Shown piece after piece: positions 7,610-18,800 of a DNA stretch of 32,612 nt. The notes under the pieces are model-generated. The model had not been told where the DNA came from. It ran no database searches and worked only from the letters and a program-made list of their open reading frames with translations. The position numbers and the translations under genes are program-made. Numbering within the stretch: the first letter of the stretch is position 1; each line of letters opens with the position of its first letter. This DNA comes from Geobacteraceae bacterium GWC2_55_20 (GTDB lineage Bacteria > Desulfobacterota > Desulfuromonadia > Geobacterales > Pseudopelobacteraceae): NCBI GenBank assembly GCA_001802125.1, contig MGZK01000014.1, forward strand, positions 1-32,612, given 5' to 3'.

Positions 7610-8013
7610 TTGACCAACTTCTGCGTCACCAGCCCCAACTGGGTAATTTCCAGTTTCTGAAGCAGGTCCAGAACATCGATGACACTCTTGTAGGATATCT
7701 TCTCGTCACCCCGCACCAGCACCGGCAGGTTGGAGTCGACCGCCTTGTACTGGCGCAGGCGGGACTCCAGCTCCCCCATCGACACCGGAAAACTGTCCAG
7801 GAAGATGGTCCCTTCCGACGTGATCGTGATCGCCTTGGTGGACGGCTTGATCTTGCTGGCCGCGGCGCTGGCCTTGGGCAGATTGACACTGATCCCCTGC
7901 ACCGAAGCTGTTACCACGATCATGAAAACCACCAACAGGTTCCAGGCCAGGTCCAGCATCGGGACGACATTTATTTCGACTATCTCGTCATGGTCATCCG
8001 CCGGCGCTTTCAT
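7606..8013 (-). CDS. exbD: ExbD/TolR-family proton-channel subunit
   Basis: A 135-aa protein of normal ExbD length. It has one membrane helix (about 18-38) with the conserved Asp at position 21 in NVVPMLDLAWNLLVVFM; this Asp is the proton-path residue of the ExbD/TolR family. A periplasmic domain follows (VNLPKAS, then GELESRLRQY, ending LGLVTQKLVK). It starts with a GGAGGAAGC site, its ATG overlaps the stop of the ExbB fusion gene by 4 bases, and its own stop overlaps the TonB-like gene by 4 bases. The three are therefore translationally coupled motor subunits. Confidence 0.95.
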   Translation of the reverse strand: MKAPADDHDEIVEINVVPMLDLAWNLLVVFMIVVTASVQGISVNLPKASAAASKIKPSTKAITITSEGTIFLDSFPVSMGELESRLRQYKAVDSNLPVLVRGDEKISYKSVIDVLDLLQKLEITQLGLVTQKLVK

Positions 8014-9797
8014 GCTTCCTCCTTCCCGTGGAAGCCTTCAACCCTCAGGGCGTATTCTTCGATGAAATGACGCGTCTCCACATTCAGGTTTTTCATGTGC
8101 ATGACCAGGAAGCTGTAGGCAAACAGCGCAGGAATCGCGACAAACAGGCCGAACAGGGTACAAGCCAGGGCCGAGGCCACGCCCGGAGCGATCGCGGACA
8201 GGTTGGCCTCGCCAGCCTCGGCCAGGCTGGCGAAGGTGTTCATGACCCCCCAGACCGTCCCCAGCAGGCCCCAGAAAGGGCCGCCGGAGATGCCCAGAGT
8301 CAGAACGATCATCCAGGCGTTCATCTTCCGGACCTCTTCCGAGTTGGCCCGGTCCAAGGAGGCGCGGAAGATATTCATGGCCGAGTTGGTCAGTGAGACA
8401 TCATCCTGCTTTTCAGACTGTTTTTCGACCCAGTTGGCAATCCTGTCGTATCCGGCCTGGTAGATCCGGAACAGGTTTGAGTTTTGAAAGTTTTCATCAT
8501 TCTGATCCAGCTCCAGCGGATCATGGAGATGATTGAAACTCTCCAGAAAAGCCTCGTTCCCACGTTTGATCTTCTGCAGCCGGGTGAATTTGTTGACGAA
8601 CACCACCGCGGCCAGAAGCAGCATAAAGGTACAGAGGGCGATGATCATCCAGCCGTCGAAGGTGATGCTCCTGGCGGTGACCTTGATCAGGCGGATGGTA
8701 AGATTTTCTCCGCCTCCCTTGCCGCTCTCTTCCTGCATGTAGGAGGTCAGCTTGCCGTCCTGTCCCTGACCCGCGACGGCAGCCGTGAACCAGGAAGCCG
8801 GCCGTGCCAGATTGGCAACTTGTACTTCATCCAGATCGCCGACATAAGACTCGGAAAGAATGATGTCGGCGGCGGGAGCAGGCAGCTCTCCGGGCAGATT
8901 CGCCGCTGCCGCTTCGGTGCCATCGATATATACCGCCAGACGTTTGCCCGGCTCGGCGGCAACAGCAACATGATGCCAGGCCTTGAGTGACAGCGGTGCG
9001 GCTGCCGTTGCAGTTACCGCGGGTTTTCCGCCGGCGGCGACCCGCGCATAGGCCTTGTCGCCGTTGATTCCGACCACAACTGCCTGGGCGCCTTCCTGCC
9101 AGGAGAACAGACGGGCGTCACCCTGAGGCTGGTCGAACCTGACCCAGGCCGAAAAGGAGAAACCCTTGGCAAAGTTCAGCGACGGTGAACGCGGCACAAC
9201 GATCTTGTCCGCCCCCCCCTTGAATGTGGCGCCGTTACCGAGCACGGCAGCCGTACCTAGCGCACCGCTGAAAGTCGAACCGTGATTGCCGTAGGCGGTG
9301 GCATCCTTGGGCGCTCCTTCAGCCTCGCTCAGGTGATAGGAGAGCACCTGGGCGGTGTCGTAGGTGCCGCCCGGTTCCTGACCGGCATTGGCGCTTTCAT
9401 TGCCATAGTAAAGTCCGATCGAGTCCTGGGTGCCGCCACCGACAATCTTGGGCACCTTGACCCACACCAGCGCGATCTCCTGCTTGGGGTCGAATTTCTC
9501 GATATGGAACTTGAGCGGCATTTTGTCGTCGGCGCTGATGAATCGGATATCCGAACCATCTTTTTTGGCATTGGCAAAAGCGAAGTTTCCGCTGTGCAGC
9601 CGCACCAGCACCGGAGCATCGGTGATGCTTTCCTTGACGTTGCCACCCTTGTCGCCGGCATCGAAGGCGATCTTCTTGCGATACTGCCACTTTTCATCCC
9701 ACCAGGCATCGGCCTGCAATACACCGGTCACCATCGTAAGAAGCAGCGCCGCTCCCATAATTCCGGTCAATCTTTTAAACGTTCCAGGCACCTTCAT
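8010..9797 (-). CDS. DUF2341-LamG-ExbB fusion (MotA/TolQ/ExbB proton channel)
   Basis: A 595-aa protein started at ATG 9797, which has a strong GGAGGAATTTC site and opens a signal peptide (about 1-31). The open frame upstream of it looks unused. Residues about 32-175 are DUF2341 (WWDEKWQYRKKIAFDAG, later DSIGLYYGN). Residues about 180-345 are a LamG/concanavalin-like domain (FSFSAWVRFDQP, AWHHVAVAA, LAVYIDG, GDLDEVQVANLAR). A membrane helix at about 380 follows, and the remainder is a MotA/TolQ/ExbB channel with the family motifs GLLGTVWGVMNTF and APGVASALACTLFGLFVAIPALF. Classical ExbB has no such periplasmic domain of ~340 residues. The ectodomain may bind glycan or a partner protein; that is inference. 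It is coupled to the ExbD gene. Confidence 0.93.
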   Translation of the reverse strand: MKVPGTFKRLTGIMGAALLLTMVTGVLQADAWWDEKWQYRKKIAFDAGDKGGNVKESITDAPVLVRLHSGNFAFANAKKDGSDIRFISADDKMPLKFHIEKFDPKQEIALVWVKVPKIVGGGTQDSIGLYYGNESANAGQEPGGTYDTAQVLSYHLSEAEGAPKDATAYGNHGSTFSGALGTAAVLGNGATFKGGADKIVVPRSPSLNFAKGFSFSAWVRFDQPQGDARLFSWQEGAQAVVVGINGDKAYARVAAGGKPAVTATAAAPLSLKAWHHVAVAAEPGKRLAVYIDGTEAAAANLPGELPAPAADIILSESYVGDLDEVQVANLARPASWFTAAVAGQGQDGKLTSYMQEESGKGGGENLTIRLIKVTARSITFDGWMIIALCTFMLLLAAVVFVNKFTRLQKIKRGNEAFLESFNHLHDPLELDQNDENFQNSNLFRIYQAGYDRIANWVEKQSEKQDDVSLTNSAMNIFRASLDRANSEEVRKMNAWMIVLTLGISGGPFWGLLGTVWGVMNTFASLAEAGEANLSAIAPGVASALACTLFGLFVAIPALFAYSFLVMHMKNLNVETRHFIEEYALRVEGFHGKEEA

Positions 9798-9873
9798 GAA
9801 ATTCCTCCGAACTCTATTTGGTACATCCTTCATAAATTCTGCAACCGCCGCTTCATCCATCACCAACTATCCT

Positions 9874-12800
9874 TCACAACGTCTCTTCCGACAGGTCGAT
9901 CACCTTCACATCCAGATACTTCATCAGGAAGTCTTCCGCCTCCGCCAGCATGGTTTTCCTGGCGGCTTCACCGCCGCCGGAGATCGTCTCGATCAGCCTC
10001 TTGTCGTTGGTTATGTCAGTGGCGCCGGTCATCGGCCCGATGCTGACCGTGTTCTGGTTGGACGCCGGCACACCGACCGAACCGGCCGAAAAGCCGATAT
10101 TCTGACTGTTAAGCACCGCGCTGGCCGCAATCATCAGCTTGTTCCCCTGGATACCGGCTTCACCCGCGTCCAGGGTACCCTTGGCATAGATATGGATATC
10201 TCCGGCCAAGGGAGGGACAACCGGCCCGGAACCGTCGGAATCAAAGGTCAGGGCGCGGATACCACTGCCTGCGGAAGGCGGAGTAAAGCTGATCGATGTG
10301 AGCACTTCGGGGTTGGCCGGATCGTAATTATAAACCGGGGTCGGCGCGCTGACGACTGTCTTGGAACCGCGACCGGCGTTGATGTTGCCCTGATCGCTCC
10401 AGATGGTTATATCTCCTCCCAGGTAGGTCATCAGGCGCGATTCGTTGACATTGATATCGTTGCCGGCATAGACAGACAACTGCCCACCGTAGAGGGTAGT
10501 TATGCCGGAGGTCTTCAGCGGGGCGTTGCTGATGGCGCTCTTGCCGATATTCATGTTGCTGCCGGCCATGACGTAAATCGATCCGGCACGGCTGCTGATG
10601 GCCGAATCGACCATATCCAGATTACCGACTTTGGCCAGTTCAGGTTTCTTTTCATCATAAGTGTAAAAATATTTGCTGATGATTTGTTCGGTTTCCGCAA
10701 GCAACGTTTCGGCCTCTGCATCCTTTCCATCGGCTTTCAAGCGTGAAATCCGGTCGCTGGCATCTCGAATGGCATCAAAGAACTCCTTCACATCGGTCTT
10801 TGCCATGGAGGCGCTGACGTAAGCCCCGGCGCTGACGATCAGGTCACTGTCCGCATCCACGCCGGTTCCGCTGAAACTGCCGTTATTGGCATTTCCGACC
10901 GAATTGACGCCCTCCGAGTTGCCCAGCAGGATATTGCCGCCGGCCTGCACCAGCAGGGTGCCCGGCCCGCCAATCTCGATTGAAGGCTTGACCGCGCTGA
11001 CACTGATCCCCTGGTCGATGTTGCCGCCGGCCTTGATGCTGGACAGGCTGTCCGAAGCGGTGTTCTGGCCGATGAATTTAAGCCTGTTGATGTCGCCGCC
11101 GGCCGTCACCTCCGCCGGTTTGTTCAGGTACAGGTCCAGATCAGCAATATCTTTACCGGAACGGATCTTCACCAACCCTGCATCCTCCAGATGATTAATT
11201 CCGGAGTGAATTACGCCGGTCAGCTGGTTATAATGCAGATATCCGCTTGTATCCTCCTCCTGCCGGCCATACATGGACGCTATGTCCACATCCTGCATCT
11301 TGAAACCAGCCGCCAGTGACCCGTTACTATCAAGAGTCCCACGGATGCTGCCCTTGGCAAACAGTTCAAGATTTCCATTGTGGGATGGAGCCAGCACGAA
11401 TTTTTTCTCGACATTGATATCACCGCCCGCTGAAAGGGCAAAGGAGGCGGGCAGGATTAATTTTCGGGGTTCCAGATAGCCACTACTCGAGGAATAGCCT
11501 GCATAATGGTTGGTGCCGTAAAGATTGGCGTCACCAAACAGGGAGGTTGCCGAAAAAGCGGTATCCTCTGTGTAGGTCATATTCCAGGGCTTATTAGAAG
11601 AGTAAGAAGTAATCATGATGCGATCACGGCTGTTATCCGGGTTCTGCACCGACCCCAGCTGGACATCGCCCATGGCGGCAATACTGACTCGGGCATCGGC
11701 CAGTTCCAGGGTTGATCTCCAGGTCGGATTCTTTGCGAAATCGTCCTTGCCGAAACCTCCGGCGCTGGTCAATGTCGCATTGCCGTTCATGATCCGGAAA
11801 CGGCCGGTCATGTCCCCGCCGGTCGTCACCGCAATATCCCCCTTGCCGAAGGCTCCGATCTGGGTCAGGAGCGACCCTCCCGTACGCACCGACACATCCC
11901 CGCCACCCATGGTCGCAATCCCGACTGTAACGGGAATGTTGACAAGTCCGGACTCCTTGCCTCCGAAACCGGCGGCAAGATAGAACCAGCGTGATTCACT
12001 GCCGAAAGACACCAAAGGCGCGCCTGTCGAGTTGTACAGAGAGCCATCAACGTATGCTCCGTCCCAACCGTTTGCCGCGTTCAGGTTGCCGTTCACCGCA
12101 TTGCCCACATCCAGATTGATGCTGCCGCCGTTATGGTAGGTCCAGTAGCTTTTCCGGTCGGCAACCGTGTCCTCGGCCAGTCCGGGCTGTTTCGCAACCA
12201 ATACCGAATCATCGAATTCCCCGGTGGTGCGGATCGCGCCAGTATTGGCGACGCTGCCCAGGTTCAGATCGCGCCCGGTCCTGATATCGATGTTGCCCAG
12301 TGCAGTCTGGATGGCGCTGCCGGCATAGGTGAAATTGATGTCGCGCCCCACATCACCGCGAATCGCTCCGCCGTAGCTCCCCAGGTTGTATTTCATGTCC
12401 GCGTTTACCATGTAAGAGGGGCCTTTGACTGCGTTCCAGCCTTTCATGGTCACATCGTTTCCGGCAGCAAAATTTATCGGAGCGTTCTGGCTGTAAACCA
12501 CCTTGTTGGCGGCAATCACTAGATTCCCGCTGCCGGCGGTCAGCGCGCTCCCATTTTTGACACCCATGTAATTGGCGCCGCCATCGGAACCTGCAATCAG
12601 GTTCACTCCCCAGGAGTCGGCCAGTGTGCTCTGCCTGATTGTGTCGAGAGAGGTAGGCGCATCCGAAAGGATCTGGTTTACATTCAGGTCGCGGGTGCTC
12701 TTCAGCGTAACGACCCCGGCCTCTCCGCCGGGACGTAACGATTTCAAGTCCCAGGCCGTGTCGAAGTTGAGATTGGTATCAGCGGCGCTTGAAATTTCAA

Positions 12801-15800
12801 TCCCGGCCTGGAAGTGGTTGACCGGTGCATCTGATGCAAACAGGCGTTTTTTTGTATCCGCTTCCGCTGCGGCCGTCATGAATGCTTCGGCGTCGTCGCC
12901 ATATTCGGTTATCGCCCCGACATTGGTTCTGTCGGCATAAGCCCTGACAGCTTCCACCGAGACTCCGGATGCGCCATTGATCGCGCCGTTGACCGTGCCG
13001 ATATTGACATCGTTCAGATTTTCGTCACCGGTCTGTTTTTTGCCCTGGTAGGCGCGGAAGGCGACTGTCCCGTCTTTTCCGCCATAGCCTGACGACACGT
13101 CGATCGTTGAACCGCTGTTCACATTCAGCGCATAGTCGCCGTTAAAGGCTTTTTTATTGTCGGAGCCATCCTGGCTGCTTAGTATCACCGTGCCGCCATT
13201 GGCGCCGGCCGCCTTTCCCATGGCCGACAGTACCGAGCGGGACTCCAGGGTCAGTTTTCTGTCCGAGTACAGCTCGATCCGGCCGCCGCCGTCGGACGAA
13301 TCGGCGTTGATTGTGCCGCCCACGGTAATTGAGCCGTTATCGGCCGCAACCACAACTTCGCGGCCGGACAGAGTCTTGCCGTTTGTCAGGGCAAGATCAC
13401 CGGCACGGGAACGAATATTGAGCAGCTCGTTGAAGCCACCGCCCGACAGTGTGCTGCTCAGTCCGTCCAGGCCACCGACACCGTCAAGGTTGGCGCTGTC
13501 TATCGAAAGCGAGCCGCCCTTGCCGTTTGCGCCGGCGGCTCCCGCCAGACGGGCGCCTGAATCCTGCGAAACACCGCCGTTAGCGGCGGAAAGAGCTATT
13601 GCGCCAGCATCGCCCTGTGCGGAGGCCGACACATCAAGATTGCCGCCGCTACGCAAGTTCAGTTTGCCGCCATCGCTCCGCACCGTAATCTTGCCGCCGT
13701 TGTAATAAACTTTCTCGCCGGACGCCGAGGTCTGTTCGTTTCCGGTTGCCTTGATGATTCCATTGATGGATATATCGTTGCTTGCCGTCAGGCCGATCTG
13801 CCCGGCAGCCACTTCAACAAGGCCTCCGGTCTGGGTGATCGAGTCCCCCAGTATCTGCAGGCTCCCTCCCGGCGTGGATGCTGTCCCGGCCGTGCCGCCC
13901 TTCTGGCTTCCATTCAACGTGACAGCGCCATCCCGGCCGTCAAGAGTGATGTTCGCAACCACGTACGATCCGTCTGCCTTGGATGTATCCGCCGCTGTTG
14001 TCACCCTGGCGGCGGACAGATCCAGATTTTTCCTGGTCGTGAGGCTCCCCTCGCCCTTTAGGATCAGATCGTTCTTGCTGTTGATTTTCACTGATTGGTC
14101 AAATGCTATGTTTCCGTTGGAGCCGTTCAATCCGGGCGCGATCGTGATCTGGTCCGCGCTGAAGCTGACTGTTCCGCTTGCGGCGGGGGTTGAGGCGGTA
14201 GATGTTGCGCCCGAGTTGAGCAGGGTCATCTCCAGGGACTCGAAACTGACGTTATTAGTTCCGATATATCTTGATGCATCGAGGGTAAGCGAACCGCCGG
14301 TTTTCAGGGTTACATCAGCCTTCGTAAACTTCAGGTCCATTTCGCCGCGGCTGGCGATTGCCAGATCCCGGTTGTTGGCAAACGTATTTTTCCAGAAGGT
14401 TTCAGTAGCGTCGTCCATTGTGATCCGGTCGGCGGTCAGCGAGAAATATCCGACGCCGCCGGTATCCAGGACACCCGAATCACTCAGGGTGTACGTTTTC
14501 ACGTCCAGCTTGATGCCGGTTTTCGCCTTGAGCAGGGCCCCGTCGCCCAGATCAAAAACACCGCCCGGCGTCACGATCGAGGCATAATCATCAGCTCCGC
14601 TGCCGGTGGCCTCCACCTGCGCTCCGGCCTTCAAGGTCACCTTATCGGCGGCGGACAGGGTCACGGCGGCGGCCTTCAGGCTGATGCCATCCTGTACCGT
14701 AACCTCCGAGGTTGTGTCCTTGTCCCCGAGCAGCAACCGGCTGACCTGCATTCCGGAGAGCGTGTCACCGGCCAATTGCAGTGTATCTGAAAGCGGCTGG
14801 CTGAAATCCGGCTCGGTCACATCGTTGACGATCTCCACATTCCTGGCGGCAAAGGAGGCAATGCCACTCCTGTAAGCGGCCAGCGGGTTCGCATCCAGCG
14901 GGCTCACATCCAGCGTTCCGCCAAAATAGGCGCCGTTCGAAGCGTTAAGCGTAAAACTGCCGCCATCACCGCCTATGAAGCTTTTAACTGTAAAATCCCC
15001 CTCCTTGATCACATCCTCGGCACGGCGAACGCTGAATCCCGTATAAACCTGCGAAGCGACCGACGTGTCCCTGACGGTCATGTATCCGCCCACGACCGGA
15101 TATTTCTCTTTTGAAATGGTCTGCTGTCCGGCCAGCAGCTGCTGGCCGGTATCCTGGATTACCAGCGCGCCCGGAACAAAGGCAAACTCTATCGGCAGGA
15201 TCGAATAGACACCCGCCTTCAGGCCCAGCTCCGGCATCGCCTCCAGGTAGATCGAATTGCCGGGCCGCGTGGCGGAGCCGTCCGGCAGGATCACGTAGCG
15301 CCCCGTGACGGTTAGCGGATTATAGGTGCCCGGTATGCCGGACTGCCAGTAGCTGGCATACACCGACCCTCCGCCGGACAGATCCTGGATCGCCCCGTCC
15401 CGGACTACCACCTCTTTTCCTTTCAGCGTGATCGACTTGTCCGGAGCAGCGGTGACCTCGGCGCCGGTATTGCTGTTGTCCACATACTTGGCCCACCATT
15501 TTGAACTATCGAAATCGCCATAGGCCACCGGAGCAGATCCGGCGGTTGTGATGACGCTCTCCTCGGAAAGCTCGACCGTGCCGGAAGCCCCGCCGTCCAG
15601 GGTTATGCTCCCCAGCGGAGCGGCCAGGAAACCGTTGTGATAGATGCCTCCGTCGGCGGCGATGGTGAGGCTGCCGCCCGCCGAATAGATCGGGCTGGTG
15701 TCCCGGACGTCACCCGGCAGAATGGTTGTGGTTGTCTTTCCTGGGGTGGTTATGGTGAAGTTGCTGGCGGTGGTGGGATAGATCCTGGCGGCCTGCAGGG

Positions 15801-18800
15801 TCAGGTTGGCGGCGCTCGTTCCCAGAGTCCCCAACCAGGCTTTTACACTAGGGTCACTATTATAATAATCAGCAAAGGTCATATCGTGCTTCGCCTGCAG
15901 CTTGATGTCGCTGAATCCCTGCATCAGCAGGCTGCCTTGAACATCCAGATACTCGCCAATGAAGCTGGCTGTTCCTCCGCTGTTATCAACTACCGACCCG
16001 GGAGCAGACGCGGCAAAGATACCGGTATTAACCAGCTTGATCCAGGGAGCGCTGATGGTGGCCGTTTCACCGAACACACCGGTCCCTTGAATCAATGGAC
16101 TGTCAAGAGTCAGACCGCGGCCGATTGACAGGTTAAGGCTTGTGGGGAGGTTGATTTTCGTCTGGCTGGAAAATGTGAGGTCATCGAAGCCGCTGCTCTG
16201 ATAGCGCCCCACTTCTCCGGAATTGATGGTCAGATCGCCGATGGTATTTTTAACCGTCAGGCTGCCGTTTCTCGCTCCGGTGGTTTTTCCGGCTCCGGAA
16301 ATCGTGCCTTCCAGCAACATCCCGGTACCGTAGACCAGCGAGAGGCTGCCGGCATCGCCTGCAACCGTGACAGTCGTCAGTGTGCCGTTATCATTTCTTA
16401 CATCCCCTGAAACAGGATCCGAACCGGAAACATCCACCAGTGATCCGTTTTCCAGGTCCAGCTTCCCGTTTGAAGCGTCAAGCTTGACGGTCCCGCCTGC
16501 TTTCGCGACCGGAAGCGGAGCCGGCTGGTCGGCTTTGGTGGCAACGCCGGTCTTGTTATAGCCTGCCGCCAGTATCTGGCCGGTGCCCCGGACAATCAGG
16601 GCGCCATTACTTGCCTTGGCGGTCACGGAACCGCCGGAGGCGCTGATTGTCCCGGCGATCTCGACAAGCGGAGCGTTCAGGGAGATCGTTCCGCCCGGTG
16701 CGGTTGCAACTGTGGCGTCGGCCGAGATGGTCAGCTTTGCCGCGGAGTTATCATCGAGTTTTCCAAATTTTAAATCATAGAAACCGCTTCCATAAACATT
16801 ACTGCCGGCATTAAAGGAGATGTAGGTTTTCCCGATCTGATCCAGAAAGGTCGGGTTGGAAATTGAAAAACATGACCCGGCGCTGCAGGTTGATCCGGTT
16901 GCGGCAATATTTCCGGGTGCGGCGCGCTTTAACAGCGAAGGAGCCAATACGACACCTGTATCAACGGTGATATTATTGGTCGCGCTCAGACTGATCCTGG
17001 AAAAACCGCTGTTTTTGAAACGGTCGGCGCCCAGCACGAGTTTTCCGACCGGATAATCATCGGGAATCACATCGTCCATACCGAACCCGGCGGCCAGTTG
17101 TCTCCCCTGCACGGCCACCTGAACCTCCTGGGCATGCAGGACAAGCTCGCCGCCATCCTTGCCGGGCAGTGAGAAACCGCGCAGATCGCCCCCCAGGGAG
17201 ATGGTGGGCGACTTGACCGTCAGGGAGCCGGCGTCGCCGCCGCTGACCGTCCCCTTCTCGTCGATCAGGTAACCGCCGCTGACATCCAGCAGCGCCCCGT
17301 CCTTGATCACGACGCTGTTCTCGTTGTTCCGGGTCAGGACACCATCGCTGCCACCGGCTACGGAGAGTTGCAGCAGTGATATCGATCCGCCGGAGGTGAA
17401 TCCTCCCTTGCGCATCTCCAGCGTTGAAAGGCCCAACGTACTGTTGTCTATCTGTTCCCCGGCCGTTGAAATCCGGCTTTGATCGCCCAGAAAAATGGTT
17501 TCGCGAAGATCCCCGTTGTAGAGAGGATTGTTCCCGCCATCAATTTTTTCAAAGGAGGTGATGTTGGGGCGAGTCGTCATCTCCACCGTACCGCCCGCTG
17601 TTGTGACAGATCCCAGGAATTCTATCCGTCTGCCCCTGGCGATATAACTCCCGCCGGGACGCAGGGTAATCCCGGCATCGCTGTCGGTCTTGATTGCCGT
17701 ATTGGCATTTATCTCGAGTGCGCCCAGATATAACCTGTTGATCATATCCGCGGAAATCACGGTGGAAGAGTTGCCGTCCAGCAGTTCCCTATCATCCCAT
17801 GAAAGCCCTTGGGTAGCTGCAGTTACTGTTTTTTTGACCTCAACACTGTTTACGGCAGCACTTTGCAATACAGCAACTTCTGCACTCAAGTCGGTTGACA
17901 GCGTTGTCCCGATGGAAAGCCTGCCGCCGGTCGGCGCTTCCAAGCCGCGGTTCATGGAGATCAGATAACCCTGGTAGCGCTGGTATTCCGGGCTGTCCTC
18001 ATCAGTCGAGTTTTTATCGCTTTCCAGATACGAAGTCGTTACCGTCTGGTTGAGACCGGTGGTGACCGCTGCCCGCAGGTTGAGGTCATCGTTCAGCCCC
18101 AGGATCACCTTTGAACTGAGCGACAGCGAACCGGCGCTGCCCCCCACAACCCTGTCATCGGGCTTTGACTTCAAGGCGATCAGGTGCCCCCCGAAAGAGA
18201 TCCCTTTCAAGGTTTCGCTGCCGAATTTCCCGTAGCTCTTCGTGGTGCTGCCGACCATGCCGGTATAGGTGGACCACTGGGGCGCGTTGCTGATGTCATA
18301 AACGCGGCCGTCGGAGGCGATCAGCTTGGTGGATGCCGGCGCGATGCCGCTGTAGGTGACCTTTCCGCCGGAGATGTCAAATCCGGCGCCCTTGCTGATG
18401 ATGATGTCTCCTAGGGTGTATGAAAACGATGTGCCCGGTATGGCTTTTTTCAGAGCGCCGATGCTGATATTGCCGCCGACCGTGCTGAGATCCCGGGCGT
18501 TTTTGGGCATTCCCAGATAATAGCTGGACAGGTCGCCCATGGAGGAGCCTTCCAGCACATCAATCGTCACCGTGCTCCCCGGCAGGAGGTCGCCCTGTTT
18601 CTGTCCGTAGTCGTCCCGCAGATACAGGCTGTTGAGCTGCGCCTCGATGAACTGGTCCGCCATAGAGCGCTCAATGCTGAGACCGGAGACGTCGATGTTG
18701 CTCTTCTCCCCCAGAAAAACCCGTTCGACAGCCTCCATGGTCACATTTCCGGAATGGGCCGTGATGCTTCCTTCGTGATCGATGCGGGCCAGGGTGGTCG

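Noticed and set aside
9798-9866. Longer start for the ExbB fusion
   Set aside because: The ATG at 9797 has GGAGGAATTTC directly upstream and opens the signal peptide; the extension has neither.
9430-10746. 438-codon plus-strand open frame opposite the TpsA/ExbB junction
   Set aside because: It spans the boundary of two well-supported minus-strand genes and has no recognisable motif or start signal.
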